Origin: Burkholderiaceae bacterium
Lineage (GTDB): Bacteria > Pseudomonadota > Gammaproteobacteria > Burkholderiales > Burkholderiaceae_E
Direction of reading: 5' to 3'
Length of the DNA: 64,000 nt
Assembly (NCBI GenBank): GCA_016710525.1
Contig: JADJVQ010000015.1
Coordinates: forward strand, 1 to 64,000
In this document: positions 53,531 through 62,504 of the stretch, one piece after another
How positions within the stretch are numbered: the first letter of the stretch is position 1
How the letters are laid out: each line of letters opens with the position of its first letter
Position numbers and translations under genes: made by a program
Notes under the pieces: generated by a model
The model's database searches: none
What the model was told of the DNA's origin: nothing
Seen by the model: the letters and a program-made list of their open reading frames with translations, nothing else

Positions 53531-54112
53531 TCACGCCGCGGCGTGCTGCATGCAGCGGCCGAGCTTTTCCAGGCCGCGGCGCACCCAGGCCTTGACCGTG
53601 CCCAGGGGCTGCTCGAGATGGTTGGCCAGTTCCTGGTGCGACAGGCCCTGGTAGAACGCGAGCGCGATGCTCTGGCGCTGGCCGGCGTCCAGCCGGTCCA
53701 GGCATTGGCGCACCTGTCGCGCATCGGCCGCCGACACCAGCATCTGCAGCGGCGAAGGTCCGTCGTCCTCGATCTCCATTTGCGCGTCTTCCTGGTTCTC
53801 GCTGTCTTCCCGGGTCAGCGACACCTCGTTCTTCTGGGTGCGCAGCGTGTCGATGGACCGGTTGCGCACGATGCTGGTGAGCCAGGTCATCGGGTGGCAG
53901 TCGGCGCCGACGAAGCTGTCGGCGCGCTGCCAGATGTTCACGAAGGCTTCCTGGAGCACGTCCTCGGCGAGCTGCTGGCGGCGCAGGATGCGCAGGGCCA
54001 CCGGATACAGCCTGGCCGCGGTCGCATCGTAGAGCTGCTTGAAGGCGCGCTGATCCTTGAGCGCGGAGCGCGCGATCAGGTCACTGAGGGTCTGGGCATC
54101 GGGGCTGGCCAC
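53531..54112 (-). CDS. ECF sigma factor (SigK-like)
   Basis: This is a 193-residue RNA-polymerase sigma-70 factor of the ECF group. Region 2 contains D-V-L-Q-E-A-F-V-N-I-W and W-L-T-S-I-V-R-N-R-S-I-D. Region 4 contains L-S-H-Q-E-L-A-N-H-L and L-G-T-V-K-A-W-V-R-R-G. A charged linker lies between. Its activity is presumably controlled by the downstream RskA-like protein. Two exported-protein genes upstream on the same strand may belong to its regulon. Confidence 0.93.
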   Translation of the reverse strand: MASPDAQTLSDLIARSALKDQRAFKQLYDATAARLYPVALRILRRQQLAEDVLQEAFVNIWQRADSFVGADCHPMTWLTSIVRNRSIDTLRTQKNEVSLTREDSENQEDAQMEIEDDGPSPLQMLVSAADARQVRQCLDRLDAGQRQSIALAFYQGLSHQELANHLEQPLGTVKAWVRRGLEKLGRCMQHAAA

Positions 54113-54154
54113 GACAGGCTCCTTGCGAGGGGTGCTGCATGCTACCGGGTTGGC

Positions 54155-55741
54155 TCACTTGCGCACGTCGATGATCTGTTCGGCGCGGGCGATCGGGGCT
54201 TTGGCGGCGGCCTCGAAGGCTTCCTGGATTTCGCCGATGCTGCGCAGGCGGATGTCCTCGAAGTCGGGCCAGCGCAGCGGCGGGGGCAGGTCCTGGTAGA
54301 CCTCGCGCGGGGCCACCAGGCAGGAGATCGTCTGCTGCCGGGCATCCTTGGCCGCCGGAATCTTGAAGCCCTGGCCACCCGGCAGCGTCATGGGCACGTT
54401 GGCTTCGATCCGCGGATCGGGCACGAAGCGGTTCGGGAAGAAGCGCTGGATCGGGCCGCCCGCGGTGTTCTGCAGGTAGCAGTAGACATAGCCCGGTTCG
54501 GTCGAGGTGACGCTCAGGGTGATCGCCTCGCCCGGCTTGTACTGGGGCTTGCTGGCGGCCAGGCTCACCGCGCCGGTGCGCGGCGGCGGCGGGGCGGACG
54601 GCGCGGCCGGCGCGCTGCCCGCCGCGGCGGTGCTGCCGGCCGCGCCCGGCGTGCCCGCGACCGGCGGCGGCGGCTCGCCGGTGCTGAACGGCTGTTCCGG
54701 TGCCTTGGGGGTCGACCGGTTCAGGAAGGCGCTGAAGAACGCCAGGTCGGTCGGCGCATCGGCAGCCATCCCCAGGCCCTGCTTGTAGGCGCCCAGGGCC
54801 GATTCGAAGGCGCTGCTGGTCTTGCCGGACAAGGACCCGTCGAAGAACTTCCGGTTGCGAAGCTGTTCCTGGAAGAAGCGGATGCGCTCGCCCGAATCGC
54901 GCATCGAGACGAACCAGTCTTCGGTCTCGCGCAGCACTTCGGGCGACTCGGGCGCCACCTTCAGGCACTTCCAATAGGGCAGGCGCAGCAGCTTGCCGGT
55001 CAGTTCGATCGCCGACAGCTCGACCATGTTGCGCACCGCCTGCGCGGTGGCATCGTTGCGGGTGTAGGCCATCTGGAACGTGATGCCGGCCTTGCGGATC
55101 TGCGCGGTGCCGTCGGTGGCACCGGCCTCCTCGCGGCCGATCACGACGGTGTTCTTGGAGCTCACGCCGGGCACGACGGTCAGGTCGGGGACGGTGATCA
55201 CGCTGGCATCGAAGCCCAGCACATTGGCCTGGGCGCTGCGCCCGGCACGCAGGCCGAACAGGCTGCCCAGGAAGAAGCCGACGCCGGCATCGCGTTTGAC
55301 CACATCTTCATCGAACTGCGTGATCGAACCCCGCAGGTCGTACTGAGGCATCACGCCGAACTGGTTCTTCTGCTGCAGCTGCAGCAGGAAATTGACCACG
55401 TTCTGGTTGTCCTGCCCGAACGTGCTGACCCTGATCGCGCGGCTGCGCCGGGTCATGTCCGAAAACGCCGAAACCATCATGTCGCGCGTTCCCACGCCCA
55501 GCCGGCGGGTGTTGTCCTGCAGGTCTTCGAGCATCAGCGACACATCGCGCACGCCGTAGTCGAAGAGCTGTTCGTCCATGCAGCGCAGGCCATCGCTGAA
55601 GTCGGTGATGTTGCGCTGGGGGCTCACGCCCGGACCGACCCGCGCGCTGGCCAGTTCGCGATCGGTGCGTTTGTCGATCGGCGAGGCACAGGCGGCCAGC
55701 AGGCCGGCGAGCATCAGGGGGACCAGGGACTTGGGATTCAT
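54155..55741 (-). CDS. Lipoprotein with C-terminal DUF4384 domain
   Basis: The 528-residue protein has a signal with lipobox (A-G-L-L-A-A-C, Cys about 18). The N-terminal half (G-V-M-P-Q-Y-D-L-R-G-S-I-T-Q-F-D) recalls CsgG/HfaB-type outer-membrane lipoproteins. A Pro/Ala-rich linker at about 350-385 follows, then a DUF4384 domain with Y-V-Y-C-Y-L-Q-N and F-P-N-R-F. It is presumed to reside in the outer membrane. The ATG at 55741 is chosen for the signal. It lies 42 bases before the sigma gene. Confidence 0.82.
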   Translation of the reverse strand: MNPKSLVPLMLAGLLAACASPIDKRTDRELASARVGPGVSPQRNITDFSDGLRCMDEQLFDYGVRDVSLMLEDLQDNTRRLGVGTRDMMVSAFSDMTRRSRAIRVSTFGQDNQNVVNFLLQLQQKNQFGVMPQYDLRGSITQFDEDVVKRDAGVGFFLGSLFGLRAGRSAQANVLGFDASVITVPDLTVVPGVSSKNTVVIGREEAGATDGTAQIRKAGITFQMAYTRNDATAQAVRNMVELSAIELTGKLLRLPYWKCLKVAPESPEVLRETEDWFVSMRDSGERIRFFQEQLRNRKFFDGSLSGKTSSAFESALGAYKQGLGMAADAPTDLAFFSAFLNRSTPKAPEQPFSTGEPPPPVAGTPGAAGSTAAAGSAPAAPSAPPPPRTGAVSLAASKPQYKPGEAITLSVTSTEPGYVYCYLQNTAGGPIQRFFPNRFVPDPRIEANVPMTLPGGQGFKIPAAKDARQQTISCLVAPREVYQDLPPPLRWPDFEDIRLRSIGEIQEAFEAAAKAPIARAEQIIDVRK

Positions 55742-55844
55742 GACAGGCACTCCGGGGACATCGGTCAGGCGACAGCATCTTACGGCGGGCTGGCCGGCGG
55801 CGGCGCGCCCCGGGCTGGGGAGGCGCACCGCGCCGTCCGGCGGT

Positions 55845-56446
55845 TCAGCGGGCCACCAGAACCGGATCGGCGAACAGCTCGAGCACCCGGCGATACCGGT
55901 CGCCCACGCCGTTGGCGTTCAGGTTCAGGCGCCAGCCGTCGGCGGGCGTCGCGTTGGACTGCACCGCGACGAACGAGACGCCGTTGCGCACGCCGTTCAA
56001 GGGCACCTTCACGAAGTCCACGCCGTCGCGGAAGTTGGCCAGGCTGCCTTGCGAGGGCAGGTTGCGCCCGGTGCGGCGCACAGGTCGCGGTCGCCCAGGC
56101 CGCTGCTGGCCGAGGTGCGCGCCACGTAGTTGGGGAAGTTGCCCGGGCACTTGATGTCCGAGAGCTGGACCACTTCCCGCGAGCAGACGAACTTGCCGCC
56201 TTCCACCGCGCCGGTGAAGCGCACCGGGCAGCTGGCGGCCTTGCCGGTGTCGGGGGCGAAGCGGCCGGCGGTGATCGGGCCGCGGATGTTGTCCAGGCCC
56301 GGCTTGATCTCGATGTTGGTCACGCGAAAGGGCGTGGCGGCGTGGGCGGCGCTGGCCGAGAGCACGGCGGCGGCGACGAGGGCGGCCACGGTGAGGACCT
56401 GGCCGAGGGTGCGGGTGGTGCGGATGGTGTTGGTGGTGGTGTTCAT
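55845..56446 (-). CDS. Exported protein of unknown function (one-base frameshift)
   Basis: If repaired, the protein is about 200 residues with a Sec signal (V-L-S-A-S-A-A-H-A-A). The first part reaches D-R-D-L-C; the second, in another frame, continues R-T-G-R-N-L-P-S-Q-G-S-L-A-N-F-R-D-G-V-D. One base is missing at about 56073-56080. A second half with V-S-F-V-A-V-Q-S-N and L-E-L-F-A-D-P follows. I recognise no family. It is the first gene of the unit with the DUF4384 lipoprotein and the sigma/anti-sigma pair. Confidence 0.65.
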
Positions 56447-56694
56447 GATCGACTCCGTCATTGAGGGGGGTAGGTGGCTGTGCGGCGCGGCGGCTTGGGG
56501 TTGGCTGCGCTTCACAGGTCCTTAGACGGGTCGACCGGGTGAATTGGATGCTAGTACCAAAGGATTAGGGGCCGGGCAGGCGACGGATCGCGGAGGGGGC
56601 AGGGGCCGCGGGGTGGGGGCGGCGCTGGCGGCAGGGGCGGCGGGCCGGACCGGGGCGCGGGCAGCGAGGCCCGCAGCCAGGCGGCGCCCGGCAC

Positions 56695-57502
56695 TCAGGC
56701 GGAGGCGGTCAGCGCATCGTCGAAGATGGCCACGGCCCGGGTCCAGCCGGCCGAGGCGTTGCGGATCTTGTGCGGAAAGCAGCTGATGAAAAAGCCGCTG
56801 GCCGGCAGCACCTCGAGGTTGTGCATCTTTTCGATGTGGCAATAGCCGATGTCGCGGCCGGCCTTGTGGCCCTCCCAGATCAGCGAGGCGTCATGGGTCT
56901 CGCCGTATTTCTTGGCGGTGTGCACGAAGGGCGCGTCCCAGCTCCAGGCATCGGTGCCGGTCAGCCGCACGCCGCGCTCCAGCAGGTACATGGTGGCCTC
57001 GTAGCCCATCCCGCAGCCGGCCGACACGAAGTCCGGATTGCCGTAGCGCGAGCCGGCCCGCGTGTTCACCACCACGATCTCCAGCGGCTTGAGGGTGTGG
57101 CCGATCCGGGCGAGCTCGGCCTGCACGTCGGCCGCGGTCACCACATAGCCATCGGCAAAATGGCGGAAGTCGAGTTTCACGCCCGGCTGGAAGCACCACT
57201 CCAGGGGGCACTTCGTCGATCGCGATCGCCGGCTTCTTGTGGCCCAGCGCCTTGTCCATCGTCGAATGGAAATGCACCGGCGCATCGAGATGGGTTCCAT
57301 TGTGCGTCGACAGGCTCACCCGCTCGACAGCCCAGCCCTCGCCATCGGGCAGGTCCTCCTTCTTCAGGCCGGGGAAAAACGGGGCGATCTGCTCGTAGGT
57401 GTGTTCGTGGGTGAAGTACTGGATCTTGGGCACCATCGAAGGCGGATCGCTCAACACGTCGTTCTCGAGGTAGATCGACAGATCGACGAACTTGCGGGGC
57501 AT
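56695..57502 (-). CDS. Cyclase-family hydrolase (one-base frameshift)
   Basis: If repaired, this is a 268-residue member of the metal-dependent cyclase/kynurenine-formamidase-like family. The metal-binding motif is H-N-G-T-H-L-D-A-P-V-H-F near residue 70. F-V-D-L-S-I-Y-L-E-N opens the protein. The frame changes at 57204-57208, where five G (plus strand) contain one base too many; P-L-E-W-C-F-Q-P-G restores the match. It likely hydrolyses an amide or lactone. The ATG at 57502 is typical. The substrate is not evident. Confidence 0.85.
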
Positions 57503-57677
57503 GCGGCTCTCCTGGGAGTGAACTCGGACCCGGCGATGTTGCCAGTGCCCGCGCCGGCCTGTCGATACACACCCGCTTGCTCTTATAGTAGACAACTCCA
57601 CTTCTTCTGGTGTTTATAGTAGATTCCCCGGCACGGACCGAACGCAGCCGTCGATCGGCCACCCTCAGGAGACAGGC

Positions 57678-59540
57678 ATGCCCCGCATCGAACGCGATCC
57701 CGCGAAGCTGTTCGCCGTCCCGCGCGTGAGCGCCGAAACGCGCCCCGACGGCGCACTGGTGCTGCGCTCTCCGGTGGCCCTGCAGACGGCCGACCGCTGC
57801 GTCGGCGACTGGCTGGTCCGCTGGGCCGCCCAAGCACCCGAGCGCGTGTTCATCGCCGAGCGCGACGCGGCGGGCGGCTGGCGCCGCGTCACCTACGCCC
57901 AGGCGCTCGAGCAGGTGGAGCGGATCGCGGCCTGCCTGCTCGAGCTGGGCCTGTCGGAACAAAGGCCGCTGGCGGTGCTGTCCGACAACAGCGTCGAGCA
58001 CGCGCTGATGATGCTGGGCGCGATGCACGCCGGCGTGCCTTACGCCTCGGTGTCGCAGGCCTACTCGCTGATGTCCACCGATCACGCCAAGCTCAAGTCG
58101 ATCATCGGCCAGCTGACCCCGGGACTGCTGTACGCGGCGCGCTCGCAGCCCTTCGCCGCCGCGCTGGCCGCGCTGGCCGGCACGCACGACGCACCGGTCG
58201 TCATCGGCTCGGGCGACCCGGCCACGCAGGCCCGCGCGCACGGACTGATTCCCTTCGAGAGCCTGGTCGCACCACGCGACGTCGCCCCCGCCCGGGCGGC
58301 GTTTGCGGCCGTCACGCCCCAGACCATCGCCAAGCTGCTGTTCACCTCCGGCTCGACCGGCCTGCCCAAGGGGGTGATCAACACCCACCGCATGCTGTGC
58401 ACCAACCAGCAGGCCAAGGCCCAGCTGTGGCCGTTCCTGGGCGACACGCCGCCGGTGATCGTCGATTGGCTGCCGTGGAGCCACACCTTCGGCGGCAATC
58501 ACAACTTCAACCTGGTGCTGCGCCACGGCGGCACGCTGTACATCGACGGCGGGCGCCCGGTGCCGGGCCTGTTCGAGACCAGCATCGGCAACCTGAAGGA
58601 CCAGCCGCCCACGCTGTACTTCAACGTGCCGCGCGGCTTCGAGCTGCTGGTGGCCGCGCTGCGCCAGGATGCGCAGCTGCGCGACGCGTTCTTCTCGCGG
58701 CTGCAGGTGGCGTTCTATGCCGCGGCCGCGCTGCCCCAGCACCTCTGGGATGCGCTCAACGAGATGGCGAGCGCAACCCTCGGCCAGCCCGTGGCGCTGG
58801 TCTCGGCCTGGGGCTCGACCGAGACCTCGCCCCTGGCAACCGACTGCCACTTCCAGGCGCCGCGCTCCGGCGTGATCGGCGTGCCCATCCCCGGCACCGA
58901 ACTGAAGCTGGTGCCCAATGGCGACAAGCACGAGATCCGGGTGCGCGGCCCCAACATCATGCCGGGCTACTGGCGCAACCCGGAGCTGTCCGCCAAGGCC
59001 TTCGACGACGAAGGCTTCTATCTGATCGGCGACGCGGTGCGGCTGGCCGATCCGGCCGACCCGGCCCGCGGGCTGATCTTCGACGGCCGGGTGGCCGAGG
59101 ACTTCAAGCTGTCCAGCGGCACCTGGGTCAACGTCGGCGGCCTGCGGCTGCGCGCGGTCGAATCGATGGCGCCGATCGCGCAGGACGTCGTGGTCTGCGG
59201 CCACGACCGTGGCGACATCCGGCTGCTGGTCTTCGTGAATGCCGTCGCGGCGCGCCAGTTCGCCGATCTGCCGGCCGACACCACGCCCGAGCAGGTGATC
59301 CAGGCGCCGGCCGTGCGCGCCCGGGTCGCGGCCGGCCTGGCGGCGTTGCGGGCGGCCGGCGGCGGTTCTTCGAGTTATGCGGTCGCCGCACTGCTGATGA
59401 CCGAGCCGCCCGGCATCGATGCCGGCGAGATCACCGACAAGGCCTACGTCAACCAGCGCGCCGTGCTGACACGGCGGGCGGCGCTGGTGCGCCGGCTGTA
59501 CGAGCAGCCGGCCGAGGGCGCGGACATCGTCACCGCCTGA
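57678..59540 (+). CDS. fcs: Feruloyl-CoA synthase-like AMP ligase
   Basis: The 620-residue ANL-family ligase matches feruloyl-CoA synthases. The P-loop is L-F-T-S-G-S-T-G-L-P-K-G near residue 222, then W-G-S-T-E-T-S-P, N-I-M-P-G-Y-W and G-D-A-V-R-L-A-D. The C-terminal domain has L-S-S-G-T-W-V-N-V-G and G-E-I-T-D-K-A-Y-V-N-Q-R, as in Fcs, where the last region bears the Lys. It activates an aromatic or other acid with ATP and CoA. No echA/vdh genes are adjacent, so ferulate itself is not certain. Confidence 0.85.
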   Translation: MPRIERDPAKLFAVPRVSAETRPDGALVLRSPVALQTADRCVGDWLVRWAAQAPERVFIAERDAAGGWRRVTYAQALEQVERIAACLLELGLSEQRPLAVLSDNSVEHALMMLGAMHAGVPYASVSQAYSLMSTDHAKLKSIIGQLTPGLLYAARSQPFAAALAALAGTHDAPVVIGSGDPATQARAHGLIPFESLVAPRDVAPARAAFAAVTPQTIAKLLFTSGSTGLPKGVINTHRMLCTNQQAKAQLWPFLGDTPPVIVDWLPWSHTFGGNHNFNLVLRHGGTLYIDGGRPVPGLFETSIGNLKDQPPTLYFNVPRGFELLVAALRQDAQLRDAFFSRLQVAFYAAAALPQHLWDALNEMASATLGQPVALVSAWGSTETSPLATDCHFQAPRSGVIGVPIPGTELKLVPNGDKHEIRVRGPNIMPGYWRNPELSAKAFDDEGFYLIGDAVRLADPADPARGLIFDGRVAEDFKLSSGTWVNVGGLRLRAVESMAPIAQDVVVCGHDRGDIRLLVFVNAVAARQFADLPADTTPEQVIQAPAVRARVAAGLAALRAAGGGSSSYAVAALLMTEPPGIDAGEITDKAYVNQRAVLTRRAALVRRLYEQPAEGADIVTA

Positions 59541-59546
59541 GCGCCA

Positions 59547-59681
59547 TGCCGCACTCCCTGGCCGACACCGAACTCTCGGCGCTGCTGGCCGGGCGCGTGC
59601 GCAGGCTGCGCGCAGGCCTGGGCCTGAGCCGCGCCGCCCTGGCCCAGGCCTCCGGCATTTCGCCCCGCCGGGGCGCACCGC
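59547..59681 (+). pseudogene. Truncated HTH (XRE/BoxR-like) remnant
   Basis: An ATG at 59547 starts about 41 residues resembling the first helices of an XRE-type regulator: G-R-V-R-R-L-R-A-G-L-G-L-S-R-A-A-L-A-Q and A-S-G-I-S-P-R. After this the similarity stops and the frame becomes Pro/Arg-rich without a recognition-helix sequence. BoxR-type HTH proteins are found next to aromatic CoA ligases, so this may be the remnant of a regulator of the preceding fcs-like gene. Confidence 0.5.
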
Positions 59682-59811
59682 CCCCCCGCCAGCGCCAGGG
59701 GCTTTCGCACTGCGGCACGACCGCGCGATGGCCCGACGATGCCGATGGGGACACGACGCGGCCGGCGCCGGCTCGGGCTATCGTATCGCTCCCGCTTCAA
59801 GGAGCCGAACC

Positions 59812-60441
59812 ATGTCCGCACGTTCCCTTGCCCTGGCACTGTCCTGGCTCGCCGCGTGGGTCCTGTCGGGCGCCGCGCAGGCCGCAGCCCCGGTCGGACA
59901 GCCCGCCCCCGAACTCACCGGCCGGGACACCCGCGGCAATCTGGTGAAGCTGTCGGCGCTGCGCGGGCGCCACGTGGTGATCGAGTGGACCAATCCGAAC
60001 TGCCCGTTCGTGCGCAAGCACTACGTGTCGGACAACCTGCCGGCGCTGCAGCGCGAGTTCACCGCCAGGGGCGTGGTCTGGCTGGCCGTGAACTCCACCC
60101 GCACCGACCATGTCGACTATCTCGCCCCGCCGCAGCTCGATACCTGGCTGACCCAGTCCCGCGCCGCGCCCAGCGCCCTGCTGATGGACGAAAACGGCAG
60201 TCAGGGCCGTCTCTGGGGCGCACGCACCACGCCCCACCTGTACATCGTCGATCCGAAGGGAACCGTGGTCTACGCAGGCGCCATCGACAGCCTGGCCTCG
60301 GCCAGCGCCGGCGACATTGCCCGCGCGACCAACCACGTGCGCGCGGGCCTGACCGAGTCGCTGGCCGGCAAAGCCGTCACCACGCCCTCGACCACGCCCT
60401 ACGGCTGCTCGATCAAGTACGCCAGCGCAGCCGCCGGTTAG
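59812..60441 (+). CDS. Exported redoxin / thioredoxin-like protein
   Basis: The 209-residue protein has a Sec signal (about 1-26) and an AhpC/TSA-type redoxin domain with G-Q-P-A-P-E-L-T and I-E-W-T-N-P-N-C-P-F-V-R-K. The active-site region has one Cys (N-C-P-F) instead of CxxC; a second Cys lies near the end (Y-G-C-S). It also has T-P-H-L-Y-I-V-D-P. It would be a periplasmic thiol-disulfide or peroxidase-like protein. I chose the ATG at 59812 for the signal. Confidence 0.85.
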   Translation: MSARSLALALSWLAAWVLSGAAQAAAPVGQPAPELTGRDTRGNLVKLSALRGRHVVIEWTNPNCPFVRKHYVSDNLPALQREFTARGVVWLAVNSTRTDHVDYLAPPQLDTWLTQSRAAPSALLMDENGSQGRLWGARTTPHLYIVDPKGTVVYAGAIDSLASASAGDIARATNHVRAGLTESLAGKAVTTPSTTPYGCSIKYASAAAG

Positions 60442-60457
60442 CGCGGCCGGCAGCGCC

Positions 60458-60526
60458 GGTCACTCGTACACGGCAGGCCCCGTCACTCGTCCCTGGCTCG
60501 CCCCGTCATTCGTACCCGGCGCGCCA
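60458..60526. repeat. Three imperfect 23-bp tandem copies
   Basis: Three imperfect 23-base units (60458-60480, 60481-60503, 60504-60526) share a G-T-C-A-C/T-T-C-G-T core. The third overlaps the stop codon and last codons of the amidohydrolase gene. The copies may be duplications of that gene's 3' end; no function is evident. Confidence 0.6.
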
Positions 60527-61327
60527 GCCGATCCACTCGCACACGCCGCGGCCCATCACCCACTCGAGGTCGTTGCCGGACAGCCAGGGGAGTTCCTCGG
60601 TGAACATCGTCACGCACTGCCGGTAGCTGCAGGGCATGCGGGTGATGTCGGTGCCCCAGAAGAAGCGCTGCGGCCCGAAGGCATCGAAGATGCGATGCAG
60701 TCCGTCGTGCAGCCGCCGATACGGATAGGCCTCGGTGGAGTAGCCGGGGGCCCCGGTGGCCTTGATCGCCACATTGGGCAGCCGCGCCAGCGCCAGCAGG
60801 TCATCGATGTGCTCGAAGGCGGCCTCGTCCCGGCCGTCGCGCACGAGCCCAAGATGGTCGACGATCAGGCGCAGCCGCGGATGCCGCTCGGCGATCACCT
60901 TGAAGTCGCGCAGGAAGCGCCCGGCCATCGTCGCCACCGGCAGGCCCAGCCGCTCGGCCTCGTCCCAGACCCAGTCCATGGTGCCGTCGATGTGCCAGGT
61001 CCGCTGCTCGGGCTTGAGCAGCGGATAGCGCAGGCCCATCATGCCCGAGCGGTTGCGCCAGCCCTTGAGCTGGGCCCGGCCCTCCGGACGATCGATCGGA
61101 ACCTGTCCGAGCACGCAAAAGCGCTTGGGGTAGCGCCGCGCCGCGGCCTCGGCCTGCTCGTTGGCGTTCGGGTCCCAGCTGATCGGCGGGTGGATGACCG
61201 CGGCATCGATGCCGCCTTCGTCCATTTCGCGCAGCGCTTCTTCGGCGCTGAAGGACGTGATCTGGCGGTGCGGATGGCTCGGCATTCCGCTGGACCAGAT
61301 GTGGATCTGAGCATCGACGATCTTCAT
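60506..61327 (-). CDS. Amidohydrolase family protein (amidohydro_2)
   Basis: This 273-residue metal-dependent TIM-barrel hydrolase has the family's start, V-D-A-Q-I-H-I-W near residue 4, with two metal ligands (D-x-x-x-H-I). It also has V-I-H-P-P, L-I-V-D-H-L-G near residue 155 and F-W-G-T-D-I-T near 225 with the catalytic Asp. Relatives hydrolyse lactones or decarboxylate acids. Its stop is in the tandem repeat at 60458-60526. Substrate is unknown. Confidence 0.9.
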   Translation of the reverse strand: MKIVDAQIHIWSSGMPSHPHRQITSFSAEEALREMDEGGIDAAVIHPPISWDPNANEQAEAAARRYPKRFCVLGQVPIDRPEGRAQLKGWRNRSGMMGLRYPLLKPEQRTWHIDGTMDWVWDEAERLGLPVATMAGRFLRDFKVIAERHPRLRLIVDHLGLVRDGRDEAAFEHIDDLLALARLPNVAIKATGAPGYSTEAYPYRRLHDGLHRIFDAFGPQRFFWGTDITRMPCSYRQCVTMFTEELPWLSGNDLEWVMGRGVCEWIGWRAGYE

Positions 61328-61458
61328 GGCACTGCTCCAGCGAAGGGGAGCCTAGTATCTTGACCGGGCAACAGGCCGTCAACCCGCGCAGCGCACGCAC
61401 AGGTTGTGCGGCACCATGTCGGCAACCCGCCGCCCCCATCCACATCCAGGACCACCCG

Positions 61459-61911
61459 ATGACCGACACCGTCGCATTCGAACGCAGCCACGACATCCTG
61501 ATCGACGCCCCGCCGCAGGCGGTCTTCGACTATGTGAGCAACCCGAAGTCGTGGCCCGAATGGATCGCGGCCTCGCACGACATCGACTGCGAGAACCGGC
61601 CGCTGCGCCAGGGCGAAACCTTTCGCGAAAAATGGTTCACCCGCGAGGAAGTGCTGCTCGACTGGGTCGTGCTGGAATGCGATCCGCCACACCGCTGGGT
61701 GGCGCGCACCAACACGACCTTCATCGGCGAGATCATCGTCCAGTACACCTTCGAGCCGGTGGGCTCGGGCACGAAGTACACGCGCACCGTGCGCAATCCG
61801 GCGCGCCCCAAGGCGCCCACGCCCGCGATGATCGAGCGCATCGACGCCGAGGCGGCCACGGCGCTGGCCAATATCAAGACGAATGTGGAACGGCGGATCG
61901 GCAGGTCCTGA
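61459..61911 (+). CDS. SRPBCC-family protein
   Basis: The 150-residue protein has the START-like SRPBCC fold: I-D-A-P-P-Q-A-V-F-D-Y-V near residue 16, S-W-P-E-W and a long C-terminal helix. Such proteins bind hydrophobic ligands or act as polyketide cyclases; no active site is evident. It starts at ATG 61459, divergent to the amidohydrolase gene. Confidence 0.85.
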   Translation: MTDTVAFERSHDILIDAPPQAVFDYVSNPKSWPEWIAASHDIDCENRPLRQGETFREKWFTREEVLLDWVVLECDPPHRWVARTNTTFIGEIIVQYTFEPVGSGTKYTRTVRNPARPKAPTPAMIERIDAEAATALANIKTNVERRIGRS

Positions 61912-62019
61912 CGGCCGCCGCCTGGGCCCCTGAGCACAGCGGCACCGACGCGCTCGGCGCGGGCCTGCGGCTGCGGCTGCGGTTCTAGCGTCGCCCGCTT
62001 GCGGCGGCTCCTCCAGGCG

Positions 62020-62373
62020 TCAAAGAGCCGCTTCCTTCTTCAGCCCCAGGATGGCCGATCCGACCGCGCTCGATGCCGCCGCATAGCGGGTGCCGCCATC
62101 GAGCATCTGCGACGCCTTCGTGTAGTCGCCCCGGTTGATCGTCGCGGCGACCGCGCCCGCCTCCTGGTGGAACACGGCATGCCGCTGGCAGCATTCGGCG
62201 TAGCTCTTCAGTCCGCCATACTTCGTGCGCGCTTCGCCATGCAGCCACTTGCCCAGCGCGCACGCCTTGTCGGTCGCGATGACGTTCACGTCCAGCTGTT
62301 CCTGCTTGGCGATCGCGAGCCGCAGTTTGACCTTCCAATCGGCGTGCGCCTGGGAAGCTTGAGAGAGATCCAT
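62020..62373 (-). CDS. Stand-alone CZB zinc-sensing domain protein
   Basis: The 117-residue protein is a chemoreceptor zinc-binding (CZB) domain without transmembrane or methyl-accepting parts. The signature is visible: His in A-H-A-D-W-K, then C-A-L-G-K-W-L (the zinc Cys) and R-H-A-V-F-H (two His). In chemoreceptors and diguanylate cyclases the domain senses zinc or oxidants. A free-standing copy may act as an adaptor. I chose the ATG at 62373 because upstream codons are not domain-like. Confidence 0.85.
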   Translation of the reverse strand: MDLSQASQAHADWKVKLRLAIAKQEQLDVNVIATDKACALGKWLHGEARTKYGGLKSYAECCQRHAVFHQEAGAVAATINRGDYTKASQMLDGGTRYAAASSAVGSAILGLKKEAAL

Positions 62374-62504
62374 GAATGAGGCTCCGATCCGAATCAAAGG
62401 CGGCGCGCCATCGCATCCGCTCTCTGTGTCGTATCGGCCCCTCACACAGGGCCCTTGAGCCCAATCCGGCCGGGCGGGCGACCAGACCACCCTGACCGGT
62501 CTTG

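Noticed and set aside
57678..59540. A complete ferulate degradation operon
   Set aside because: Only the ligase is present; no feruloyl-CoA hydratase/aldolase or vanillin dehydrogenase gene is adjacent.
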